A model generated the notes under the pieces. It saw nothing but the letters and a program-made list of their open reading frames with translations. It did not search any database and was not told the DNA's origin. A stretch of DNA of 64,000 nucleotides from Heloderma charlesbogerti (taxonomy: Eukaryota > Chordata > Lepidosauria > Squamata > Helodermatidae): NCBI GenBank assembly GCA_026122225.1, contig JANEZZ010002657.1:372001-436000 (forward strand), written 5' to 3'. Positions 30,795-40,640 of the stretch are shown here, in pieces. Numbering within the stretch: the stretch's first letter is position 1; each line of letters begins with the position of its first letter. Position numbers and translations under genes: made by a program.

Positions 30795-32000
30795 CCTTTT
30801 CATTTAGGACAGGTGTGGAAGGAGATGTGCTGAACCAGTGTCTGGCCTTGGGAATGGACTAGCTGAGAGACAGTAAACTGAGGCTCACTCCAAAAAAGAC
30901 AGAGGGTGTGCTGGTGGGTGGTTCTTCTGTCCAGATGGGGGAAGTGGGTGGATCAGGTGTGCGGCTTGTGGGTATTTCTGGATCCATCATTGTCAATGGA
31001 GGCTCAGGTGGTCTCCGTGGCACAGAGTGTCTTCTACCACCTTTGGCTGGTAGCCCAGCTGTGAGTCTGAGGCTAGCCTGGTATCAGTGGTCTATACTTT
31101 GGTACTCTCCAGGTTAGATTACTGCACTGCATTGCACATTGGGCTGCCTTTGAAGATGGTTTAGAGAATTCAGCAGCTGGGTTGAGGCCATGTGCACATA
31201 TAAGCCCATTCCTGGCTCGCCGACACTGGTTGCCAATTTGTTTCCAGGCCAAATTCAAAGTGCTGGTTTTGACCTATAAAGCTCTACATGGCTCAGGACC
31301 CCAACACCTCCCGGACTGCCTGGTGGAGGGGGTGTCCTTGTGACAGTGGGGCTGCCTTTAAGGGTACAGAGTGCAGCAGCCAGAACTGTAAGTGGTACAG
31401 CCAGGTAGAATCATATTACATTGATTCTGAAGGAGCTGAACTAGCCGCATATTTGCTTTCAAGCCTGAGTCAAGGTGCTGGTGCTTCCTTTTCAGGGCCA
31501 GAATGGCTTGGGGCTGGAGTATCTGCAGGAGCTCCTCTCCCTGCACCAGCCTGCTTGTGACTGAAGACTGTCAAGGGAGGCAATCTTCATTTCCTTGGGT
31601 ACAGTATGTGTCAGCAAGGGACAGAGCCTTCTCAGTTGTGGTGCCCTGACTGTGGAATACACAGCCTATGGATGTGCAGCTGGTGCCACCATGGCAATAT
31701 TTTTGGTGCCAGCTCAGCCCCTCTGTTTGTTTATCAGTTGATTTTGACTGTTCTATTCTATTTGCTGTCTTTATCATCTTGGGGTGGCTTTAATGTTACT
31801 ATTGCCTTATGTCCCATTTTCATTTACATTTGTACACAGTCCTGGCACTTGCAAGGATGATGCATCTGATGAAATAGACTGTTGTCTACAAAAACTTCTG
31901 GCATAATTAATATCTAGTCTTTAAGGTGCCACAAGACTTGTTGTTTTTGTAAGGATAAAGAGCTGTTTAAAATGTTTTAATAAATACATAAAATAAAATA
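30795..32000 (+). mobile_element. L2-type LINE, right half to 3' end
   Basis: Continues the L2 interrupted at 28625: CCTTTTCATTTAGGACAGG joins directly to CTCTACTTCT. It contains the C-terminal ORF2 region (GGGTGGTTCTTCTGTCCAG, GCCAATTTGTTTCCAGGCC, TGACCTATAAAGCTCTACA) and ends in an A-rich tail (AATAAATACATAAAATAAAA). Frames are heavily broken. A foreign repeat sits at 31858-31950. Confidence 0.8.
31858..31950 (+). repeat. Short dispersed reptile repeat inside L2
   Basis: CATCTGATGAAATAGACTG and CTTTAAGGTGCCACAAGACT match my memory of a repeat common in turtles, crocodilians and squamates. It interrupts the L2 3' region. The family name is uncertain. Confidence 0.4.
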
Positions 32001-32736
32001 TTTTTCCAACAGATCATTTGACTGGTGGGTGGAGGCAGCTCAGTGCCCTCCCTCCCTCCCTCCCTCCCTCCCTCTGGGGATTATTGGCGTTCATAGTAAC
32101 GAGAATCTCAAGTGATCAGCAGTACTTTGGTTTTAGTGGCACTTTAATCCTCCAGTCGATAAAGGAATTCTTTAGTAACCACCAAATTATCTGAGTTTCA
32201 CCTCTTACTCATTTGAAAACAAGCTCCCACCTTTGCCACTGATCTTTTCTCTTGCCCAGAGCCCCTGGAGGGTTGGAAATCGGTAAGGCCTTGGAGGTCC
32301 CTGGGCCATCTCAGCTTCTTCCACCTTCTGGGTCTCTGATGGTTGCTGGGGGAGGGGGGATCTCGGCTCTCCATTTGACCCTGGAGGCTGGGGCCAGGCT
32401 TCTCCCCTTTCATTCGCACTGTCTTTTTAAGGACATAAGGATCGGTCCAACATCCCCTTCCCCACATTGGCTGGCGAGATGTCTGCGGGATGCCCACATA
32501 TCAGGCAGGAAGGCTATGCTCCCCAGTGACTGGTGTTCAGAGCTTGCTGCCTCCAACACTGGAGGTTAAGTACAGCCACTAGGACCAGAAGCCACTGAAT
32601 GTTTCTAATCCTCTTTTGAAGCCATATATGTTGGTGGCTGTCCCCCCATCTTGAGATAGCAAATTCCAACTGCAGCCAAAGGGATGCTCTTTTTCTGCCC
32701 CCTCTGAGGGGCACTGTTGCACTGAAAGGGCCCATA
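32001..32736. other. No gene recognised; (CCCT)n tract
   Basis: Contains a (CCCT)n microsatellite at 32046-32074 and otherwise anonymous sequence up to the Copia LTR. Sequence at 32595-32690 resembles a LINE 3' UTR, but weakly. Confidence 0.5.
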
Positions 32737-33071
32737 TGTTGGAGGGACTCAGGTCACTTAACCTGAACTTGAAGTATATGTACATGTACCTATATACCTA
32801 TATGTACCTATATGTATATGTATATGTACCTGAGTTGGGTGGGAATGGATCTCTGGGAGATCGTATTACCTTTTCCTTGTCTTCTCCCCCTACTCTCCTC
32901 TTCCTCTTCCTACTTCCTCCTGCAAGGCATGCTGACCATGAGGCTGACCTCAGCCAACTTACCTCGAGATGTAAGCTTGTTATATCTCAAGTAAAGTCTG
33001 GCCTTAACCTACCACTCGAGTGTGTTTTGTCTACATCTGTGGCTACTCACTGGGAGCTGATTCAGACTTCA
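32737..33071 (+). repeat. Copia 5' LTR
   Basis: 335 bp, starting TGTTGGAGGG (the usual Copia LTR start) and ending GACTTCA immediately before the primer site. It contains a TATATG/TACCTA-rich repeat (32774-32830) and a pyrimidine-rich block. The second LTR is absent, so the boundaries rest on the TG/CA ends and the abutting primer site. Confidence 0.75.
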
Positions 33072-33086
33072 GGTTATGGGCCCAGC
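33072..33086 (+). promoter_or_regulatory. Primer binding site for a half initiator tRNA-Met
   Basis: GGTTATGGGCCCAGC is the exact complement of the anticodon stem-loop of vertebrate initiator tRNA-Met (GCTGGGCCCATAACC), not of a tRNA 3' end. Drosophila copia and yeast Ty5 prime from such an internally cleaved initiator tRNA. It lies at +1 after the LTR, as expected. Confidence 0.85.
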
Positions 33087-33187
33087 AGCCAATAAAGAAG
33101 AAAAAGGCTTTTGCAAGGAATCACCTGGAAACCTGCGAGTAGTACTGCCCATTGGATAGACAAGGGAGAAAAATCTCAGAGGGGGGA

Positions 33188-33830
33188 ATGATGGCTGAAG
33201 GAAATGTACGTGCAGCCATGGAAAAACTAGGCACCAGGAACTACCAGATATGGATGTTCAAGATGGAAATAGTGCTAGTAAAAGAGGACTTGTGGGAGGT
33301 TCTGGAATTGGCTCGCCCTGCAGAAAACCCCCAGGATTGGGATAAAAGGGAGGAAAAAGCAAGGGCAACAATTGCTCTATCAGTCCAAAATGACCAGTTG
33401 CGCCACATCAGAAATGAGGAAACAGCCAAGCAAGTGTGGGAGGCTCTGCGGATGGTGCACCAGCCTACTAGCATAAATGCAAAGCTCTTCTTGAAGAGGA
33501 AGCTGTTTAAAATGAGGCTCAAGAAAGGAGCCAGCTTGCCATGTAAATGCTGTCTTGCAAGTTGTTGAGGAGCTGCAAGCAATTGGCTCAGAGACTCCAG
33601 AGGAGGATGCCGAGGCATCATTTTGTGCAGCCTACATTACTCCTATGGATCCTGCATAACAGCCTTGGAAGCACGCCCTGAAGCAGAGCTAAAAAAGGAC
33701 CATGTAAAGGCCAGGCCTTTTTTAGTGAGTGGAATCACAGGATGGAAAACACAGCAGATGCCTCATGTAAGAGGACAAAGGCAAAGGCCAAGAGGGAATC
33801 AGAACAAGCCCTTAAGGCAAAGACAAAGGA
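33188..33830 (+). pseudogene. Copia gag
   Basis: The capsid region starts near MMAEGNVRAAMEKLGTRNYQ and shows the Copia Gag pattern: N-Y-x-x-W-x-F-K-M (NYQIWMFKM), then LWEVLEL, WDKREEKARATI, KQVWEALRMVH and LFKMRLKKGASL. A frameshift near 33535 breaks it; the continuation in another frame (VVEELQAIGSETPEEDAEA) runs to about 33640, and a stop follows. Gag forms the intracellular particle. The initiator could be the Met at 33152 or 33188-33191; the family pattern favours the latter. Confidence 0.85.
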
Positions 33831-33831
33831 A

Positions 33832-34284
33832 TGCTACGGGTGTGGGGCCAAGACACATTTCAAGAGAGGCTGTCCTGAAAATGGCCACAAGCAGGAGCCA
33901 AAGGGCAACAAAGGGCAAGGCAGAGCAAACTATGAGCCACAAGGGGCCCATGCCTGCCTGTCTGTTTACCTCGGAGTAACCAGAGCTCAGAGGCACCACC
34001 TAGTTTGGGTGCTGGACTCGGGAGCCAGCAGCCACATGACTCGCCAGAGGGAGTTCGTCGAGGAACTGGATCACCAAAAGCAAGGTTATGTTTACCTGGC
34101 CAATGGAAAACAGATAAAAGCAGCTGGAATAGGAGACGGCACCATAGACTGTAGCCCACCACATGGTGGGAAAACAAAGCTAAAAGATGTCTTGCTTGTG
34201 CCAGACCTGGAAGGGAACTTGCTTTCAGTAAGAAAGCTTACAGCAGATGGTTTTGTCCTACTTTTTGAAGGAGATGAATGCTAA
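33832..34284 (+). pseudogene. Copia zinc knuckle and aspartic protease
   Basis: CYGCGAKTHFKRGC (33832-33873) is a perfect CX2CX4HX4C knuckle for RNA binding. About 45 codons downstream, VWVLDSGASSHMT (Asp of the active site at 34015-34017) is the Ty1/Copia protease signature. It is followed by VYLANGKQIKAAGIGDG and LKDVLLVPDLEGNLLSVRKL, the conserved tail of the protease domain. The frame is open for 180 residues and stops at 34282-34284, just before the inserted CR1. Confidence 0.92.
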
Positions 34285-34287
34285 ATC

Positions 34288-34640
34288 TCATAGAATCATA
34301 GAATAGTAGGGTTGGAAGGGGCCTATAAAGCCATCGAGTCCAACTCCTTGCTCAATGCAGGAATCCAAGTCAGAGCATCCCTGACAGATGGCTGTCCAGC
34401 CTCGTCTTGAATGCCTCCAGTGTGGGAGAGCCCACCACCTCCCCAGGTAATTGGTTCCATTGTCGTATTGCTCTAACAGTCAGGAAGTTTTTCCTGATGT
34501 TCAGCCGGAATCTGGCTTCCTGTAACTTGAGCCCATTATTCCGTGTCCTGCACTCTGGGATGATCAAGAAGAGATCCTGACCTTCCTCTCTGGGACAACC
34601 TTTCAAGTACTTGAAGAGCGCTATCATATCTCCCCTCAGT
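34288..34640 (-). mobile_element. CR1 3' end inserted in the Copia element
   Basis: A minus-strand, 5'-truncated CR1 (RT C-terminus and 3' UTR; terminal CATAGAATCATAGAATAG at the left). Its truncated 5' edge lies in a perfect 16-bp inverted repeat: 34622-34637 and 34642-34657 with loop AGTA, so the last CR1 bases are copied back in the opposite orientation before Copia resumes. Confidence 0.92.
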
Positions 34641-34739
34641 AGAGGGGAGATATGATACCATCTCCAGAGAAGGAAGGCTGTGGGGCAATGGGTAAGGAAC
34701 TCTATGTATGAGATTGCTGGCAGCAGAGAAGAGGCCAAG

Positions 34740-35620
34740 AGGGCAGACCACACACCCCACGACAGTTGCATCCACCTCTGGCACAGATGCATGGGGCACA
34801 GAAACATGGAGGCAGTGAAGGAGCTGGGGACCAAAGAACTCACTGCAGACTTACAGATCCCAGCGTGCAGGCCGAGGATGAGCTGTGTGTGCTGCATCAA
34901 GACCAAGTCCATGTGAGCCCCACTGCCCAAGGCAAGTGAGATAAGAGCTAAAGAACCACTAGATTTTATCCACTCTGACCTCTGTGGACCTATGGAGGTG
35001 ATAACCCCTGGAGGGCATAAATACTTCCTCACTGTCATTGATGATTATTCCAGGTTCACAACAGTGTACATCATCAAGCGTAAGGATCAAGTACTGAGCA
35101 AGCTGAAGGAGTTTATCGCAGAAACCAAGAACAAATTCTGCAAGACACTGGGTGCCATTCGTACTGACAATGGAGGAGAGTACATTGGAAAAGAGATGGA
35201 AGCATACCTCTGGGCCCAAGGCATTGCACACCAGAAGATGGTCAGCTACTCGTTGGAACAGAACGGCATGGCTGAGAGGTGCAACAGATCACTCCTAGAC
35301 ATGGTAAGAAGCATGCTGTCAGATACAAATCTACCATTTAAATTCTGAGGAGAGGCAGTGTCTACGGCAGCCTACATACAGAACAGGTTGCCAACCAGGG
35401 CCACTAGTAAAACACCTTTCGAACTGTGGCATGGGGCCAAGCCAAAGGTGAGCTATCTGAGAGTGTTTGGGTGTAAGGCCTATGCTCACGTCCCAGAACA
35501 GAAAAGGACCAAGCTGGCTGACAGAGCTATCGAAGGGGTCCTGGCAGGATACAGTCCCCACAGTAAAGGCAACAGAATCCTTATCCCCAAGACTGCAGCA
35601 TCACAGTCAGCCGAAGTGTG
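34740..35620 (+). pseudogene. Copia integrase
   Basis: The pre-integrase zinc domain reads LWHRCMGHRNMEAV...CVCCIKTKS (His and Cys pairs), followed by a stop at 34914-34916. The catalytic core has DFIHSDLCGPM (first Asp), AIRTDNGGEYIG (second Asp) and VSYSLEQNGMAER (Glu), the DDE spacing of Copia integrases. A second stop follows at 35346-35348. The C-terminal part (TPFELWHGAKPKVSYLRVFG, GVLAGYSPHSKG) runs to about 35620. Integrase inserts the cDNA into chromosomes. Inactivated by two nonsense codons. Confidence 0.9.
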
Positions 35621-35879
35621 CAGTTTGATGAGACTGCGAGGCCTGGAACAATGGAGCCAATGGAGGCAAACCTGAGCACACCTGAGAATGGAGGAGGGGA
35701 GCCCTGGCGCCCAAGTTAGACAAGAGGGCAGACAACACACCTGAACCCAACAGTGAGCCAGTGACACTGGGGAGCCCAAGCTGAAGGCAACAGAGCAGCA
35801 GGAACCCAGGAGGTCGGAGAGGACCAGCAAAGGTGTGCTGCCAGCCAGGCATGGCTACTATTACTTTGCAGCCAGAGCA

Positions 35880-36700
35880 CAGCAGATCCAAGAGCCAGCG
35901 AGGTGGGAGGACCTAAGGATGAGGCAGACAGGTGGAAGAAGGTGGCACAGGAAGAGATGGACTCACTACACGAAAATGGGACCTGGACTGCCAGGGAGGG
36001 AGACCTGTACATGATGACCTGTACAGAGAGGGAGACCTGTACATGGTGCAACCGCCAGGGTTTGCGGATCCAGAAGGGGCAAGCAAAGCGTGCAAACTGC
36101 ACCAAAGCATTTCCGGACTCAAGCAGGCCACCAGGACCTGGAATGAAAAATTAATGGGGCTCTAGTAAACCTGGGCTTCACCAAGGGGAAAGCAGACCCC
36201 TGCCGCTGTACCAGGCAGAAGCGGGGTGGGTGGGCGTACACGCTGGTGGATGTGGCGATTCAGTCCTGTGCTATGATCGGGAAAGCAATGGCACAGAAAT
36301 TATACTCAGACTGAAGCAGAGTTTTGAAGTCAAGGACCTGGGCCCAATAGCGCCCTATCTGAGTATGCAGGTTGAGAAGGGCGGAGATGCTGCTGGAGTT
36401 TGGAATGGCAGAGGCGAAGGGGGTCAAGACTCCCATGACCACAGGGGCAAAATGATGACGTTCCACTGCCGGATCATCAGCAGTATCGAAGGATGATCGG
36501 TAAGCGGTTATTTATCACAACAGTTACCAGACCAGACATGGCTGCAGCCGTGGGCATCCTGAGCAGGACAGTGGCCAAGCCATCTCAGTGTGCCTGGAAT
36601 GGAGTGGCGCGTGTGATGCGCTACGTGAGAGGTACCGCACATGCAACGCTCAAAACTGTCAGGCAGCACACACGCAGGATGGATTGGGTTATGCCGTGAG
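35880..36700 (+). pseudogene. Copia reverse transcriptase and RNase H (heavily decayed)
   Basis: RT scraps: WKKVAQEEMDSLHENGTW (35930-35983), VQPPGFADPEGASKACKLHQ, SISGLKQATRTWNEKL and FEVKDLGPIAPYLSMQVEK. The expected YVDD catalytic motif near 36240 is lost to a small deletion (LVDVAI remains). RNase H scraps follow: RPDMAAAVGILSRTV and RVMRYVRGTAHATL, ending near 36690. A short tandem repeat of GGAGACCTGTACATG units at 35999-36046 is an internal duplication. Several frames are needed to read it. Confidence 0.85.
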
Positions 36701-37529
36701 CCGGCGGGCAGCGGACTTGGCTGTTCCTCCTTCTCGCCCCCTGGGTGGGCCAGAGCGAGAGGCCGATGAACAAGTTTCAACAGTGAGGAGGGGGAGCAGC
36801 AACCCCCCAGGGGTGTCAGTGGGCTCTTGCTGTGGTGTGGGCGCTCAGCAGGTGCCCAGCCATGCCTACATTTGAGGCCGGCCCTGCCTCACCCCCCCCC
36901 CCTTGGAGGAAACTTTTGGTTGCAACTATTGCAGGGAGGGAGGGAAGGAAGGAGAAATTTCAGCGATGGCTCTTCTCATTATGGAAAACAAGAATTAGAA
37001 TTTTACTAGTGGTGCTGTTTCATGAATTATAGACGAGTGCTGGATTGGGCAATATGGCTTTTCTCAATATATTCTGTATGGTTTGGCAGGTCAGTCTAAG
37101 TCTTTCTTGGCTAACTGATAAAGCACTAGACAGGGGATTAGTCCTCTGAAAGAGGTAAATTGGGTTGTTTGTGGCCTGCTGGGGAGGAACACAGAGGGAG
37201 TCAGATTTTTACAGCATCCAGCACAGACATAACTCAGCCTCAGTAAAGCCACTGCAGTCCTGTGAAATGCACACAGTGACAAAAGGCGGACCAAGAAAGA
37301 CCAATAGAGAAAATCTATCTAGTCCAGCAACAAATGCCATACTGAAGAGGAGAAACCACTCTCCTCCCCCTCCTCCCCACCACCACCACCCACACACGGC
37401 ACAGCACTGCTTTGGGCCTGGCAAGAATTACTTTTACTATTTAGGGCATTAAGGGGTAAACTGAAGACTGCTAGAACAAGAGAACAGAAAGAGAGCAACT
37501 CTAATAAGCAGAGCTTTGCAACTTTTCCC
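36701..37529. other. No gene recognised
   Basis: Follows the truncated Copia element. A C run (36889-36902) and a CCACC-rich tract (37364-37400) are the only visible features. No second Copia LTR was found. Confidence 0.5.
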
Positions 37530-37890
37530 ATTATTTATTCATCCATTATTTATTTATGAATTAAAAGTATTTCTATAGAGATATTCACCAAAGTTCTATA
37601 GCAGTTTACCATTAAAATAACAATAAAATTACAATAATGTAATATAAAATGATCTGAAAACAACCATGCAAATAGAACAGAGGTAATTCCCAAAGGGCAA
37701 CAGATACAAAAAAACAAACAAAACCCCCCTTTGCACTTGTCTGTGGAAAGCCAGCAGGGAAGAGGTTGTTTGAATGTCACTTTAGAAGAGAATTCCATGG
37801 CATCATGGCTGCTGCAGAAAAAACCCTTCTCCTGCCGGAAGCTGCTCCAGCCACCCCACCACATAGAATTCAGAAGAGGGCCTCACTGTG
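37530..37890 (-). mobile_element. L2-type 3' end (minus strand)
   Basis: On the complement it reads from GAATTCTATGTGGTGGGG-type ORF-end sequence to a TTAATTCATAAATAAATAATGG tail; the interior GGTAAACTGCTATAGAAC corresponds to the conserved L2 3' segment. Same family as 20693 and 50519. Non-coding. Confidence 0.55.
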
Positions 37891-38143
37891 TGAGATGTTT
37901 GGTTTTGTTCTTGTTGTTTTAATTCCAATTTTCCCAGGCATTTTACAATATATATTTTGAAAACACCCAAACAACCAGCTCATATAAGGAGAGAGAGGAA
38001 GGGTGGGTGTGGTGAAGGATGAGCGGATCCATGATGATATGCTGGACATTTCTTTATTTAAAACATCTGTCTATACCCCCTTCAGCTGAAAATTCCCAGG
38101 ATACAGAGATGACAGCCCCCAATTGTGGGGCATATGTTTCCAG
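37891..38143. other. Anonymous sequence
   Basis: Short unassigned stretch between an L2 tail and hAT element 3; its right edge is the left copy of the hAT target duplication. Confidence 0.5.
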
Positions 38144-38910
38144 TAGGGATGTACGAAAATCACTTACCTGTTCACGGATTATGCTGATGGTGGGGGGGGA
38201 GGCGTTCTGTCCCTCCCCCCGGAATCCTGGACGGGGGGGAGGCGCTCTGTTCCTCCCCCCCGGAATCCTCCTTGGCCAGCCAGGCCAGAGCCGTCTGCAG
38301 CCAGATTTCCAGCCGCGGAGGGCTCTGGGGGAAAAAAAAACCAACGCGTACGCATATGGCGGCAGCTACGGCCGCCGCCATTTGCGTTCCTTATTTTTGA
38401 CATCTTAATCTACGTAAATATTTACGTAGACTAAGACGGCGAAAATAAGGGGAACGCAAATAGCGTAGTGGACGTTATTTGCGTTCCCCTTATTTTCGCC
38501 GTCTTAGTCTACGTAATAATTTACATAGACTAAGACGGCCCAAAATAAGGAACGCAAATGGTGGCGGCCATAGCCGCCACCATTTGTGTACGCCTTTTTT
38601 TTTTACCCAGTCGTTTTAGGCTACATAAAAACTTACGTAGCCTATCACGTCGGTGTAAAAAAACAAACCAAAAAAACTGCAAATGGCGGCGGCAGCAGCC
38701 GGTCGGAAGACCAGCTGCCACAGCTGCCACCACCGAAGCTGCCGCCGCAGCCGCCACCGCCTGGAAGATCCGCCCCAGGTAAGTCTCGTCCCGGGGGGAA
38801 TTGTGGGGGGGGGGCGGGGGGGCAGGCCGTTCCACCACAGATTTCAGGGGGCCAAATGCACTGGCATTCGGCCTCCCCAAGATTCGTGGCGGAATTCTCT
38901 GCCATCCCTA
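38144..38910. mobile_element. hAT-like non-autonomous element 3 (complete, 767 bp)
   Basis: It runs in the opposite orientation to element 2: end B on the left (TAGGGATGTACGAAAATCAC) and end A inverted on the right (...GAATTCTCTGCCATCCCTA). It is flanked by a perfect 8-bp duplication GTTTCCAG (38136-38143 and 38911-38918). The centre (about 38470) is a palindrome with CTTATTTTCGCCGTCTTAG arms, and TTACGTAGACTAAGACGG hairpins lie on each side. A GC-rich subterminal hairpin lies at 38835-38890. Non-coding. Confidence 0.92.
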
Positions 38911-38918
38911 GTTTCCAG

Positions 38919-39519
38919 GCACGCCTACATGTGGCTTTGCTTCTCGAGGGCCATCAGTCCAGGTCTGGTAGCCAATTAAGACCTTGATGCATGGGCAGGT
39001 GGGAGCATCATTGCCATGCTTGCTGGTGCTCCTCCACTGCTGCTGATGGCCAAGCCCAACAGCATCACCTTGGCCATCAGCGGTGCTGCTGCAGCTCTTC
39101 CGCTGGTAAGTCCTGCTGCTCCAGGCACTGCCAGACTGTCTCCTGTTGGGCTTTCTGCAGCCCTAGCTCTATTTCTCATGCTGACTAGTCTTCTGTGCAC
39201 TTCGTGTGCAGCTGCTGACTGCCCAACAGAAAACGGCATGGGCTGTTGACATTGGTGGCTTGGGCTGTTGGCCCTTCACCAGACAGGTACCTACACAGTT
39301 CTGACGGAACCTCTTCTGACAGAACCTCCTCACAGTTCTGACAGAACTCTTTGCCTCAGTTGCTTCTCTGCATCTCCCTCTAGTTAGAATGTGCCCCCAC
39401 CCCCTCAGTCACTGTCCCATGCCTCACCAGCCACATTGGCAGATTCAAGCAAAAGTTTCCAGGCTATGATTATGGCAACAGTACTCTGTAGCATGTTTGT
39501 TTTCATACACATCACAGTA
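38919..39519. other. No gene recognised
   Basis: Anonymous; contains imperfect GTTCTGACAGAAC repeats at 39297-39345. Confidence 0.5.
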
Positions 39520-40640
39520 ATTTTTAGAAGATGGTGGGCCAAAGAATTGGCAGAAGCTGTAGAGTCAGACAGAGGCACTTGGAACATATTTAGCCAGTCT
39601 TGCAGGAGGACCAGGAGCTGCCAGTTTAACTTTAAAGCCTGGGACTGACATACCTCAGAGTCTGCCTTATGGTTACGTCTGATGGCTATCAGTATCAATA
39701 AATATAAATTAAACAGGTATGGGAATGAAGGGCAACCTTGCTTTGAACCACATGACAGCCTAGACTTTAATATCAACTTCCCATTAATTAAAAAAATGCT
39801 TGTGGAGAAGAGTAAACCGATGCTATCCATTGTTTAAATTTCAGACCAAAAGCCAACTGAATAGAAAAGAGATGGGAACTCAATGTGGTCAAAAGCCTTT
39901 TCTGCATCAACAAATGGGATTGTCACTTTTATCTTTTTCCATTTAACATAGTCCATGACATTTATCAACTTTCTTAAAGACCATCTTTCTTTGTTTAATA
40001 AAAGCCTATTGTTCCTGATGTATAATCTACTGCATAATTTGATCTAATGTATTTGCTATTACTGCTCCAAATTTTTGTAGTCACATTTAAAGGAGAAATC
40101 GGAGAGTACAAGCATGGTAAAAACAGGTCCTTTTCTCATGGGGTGGAATAACTAATTTTAGCTTCTTTCCATTAATGTGGAATTTTGCTTTAGGCAATAA
40201 TATTGTTCATCACTTTCATCAGAAACTCTCTGATGAAACTTACAGTTTTGTAAACCTCATATGGAAATTCATCCCGTTCCACAGCCCATCACTAACTGCT
40301 GTTATTTCTATTGGTCTTTTAAAAAACCTTAAATAAATGTTTAAATAGGATCCTTGGTCTGGTTTATCTGCAGAGTAAAGATCAGTATAGTACCTTTCAA
40401 ATACCGTTAAGATCTCTTTGTCTCTCACTACAACCAACTTCTCCTTTTTGTCTTTAACTGGTGAAATTATATTCCCTGTCTTCTTTTTTTGAGATAGTGT
40501 ACTAGCTTTTTACCTGGCGTATTACCCTTTTCAAAAAACCTTTCTGAATGTGTGTTATTTTCTTTGTTGCAGTTAATTTCTGTCAATCTATATCTAAGAC
40601 TAATTTTGATGTTTTTATTCTAAATCTTCAATTTCTTGCT
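39520..40640 (-). mobile_element. L1-type LINE fragment, ORF2 reverse transcriptase
   Basis: Minus-strand frames match squamate L1 ORF2: RFFEKGNTPGK (near 40530), the EKAFDHIEFPSLF block on the complement near 39900, and ING...CGSKQGCPSFPYLFNLYL (39740-39700). These are the RT blocks around the first Asp and the QGCPLSP motif (here QGCPSFP). Both ends are missing and several frameshifts are present. It is AT-rich compared with the surroundings. Confidence 0.85.

Larger units (their letters stand above)
32737..36700 (+). mobile_element. Ty1/Copia LTR retrotransposon, 3' truncated
   Basis: The module order is that of Ty1/Copia: LTR, primer site, gag with CCHC knuckle, protease, integrase, reverse transcriptase, RNase H (integrase before RT). 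It is rare in tetrapod genomes compared with Gypsy. A CR1 3' end is inserted at 34288-34640 and duplicated sequence occurs near 36000. No second LTR was found after RNase H, so the 3' end is lost. All genes carry stops or frameshifts. Confidence 0.9.

Noticed and set aside
36889..38143. Missing Copia 3' LTR
   Set aside because: No TGTTGGAGGG start or match to the 5' LTR was found downstream of RNase H.
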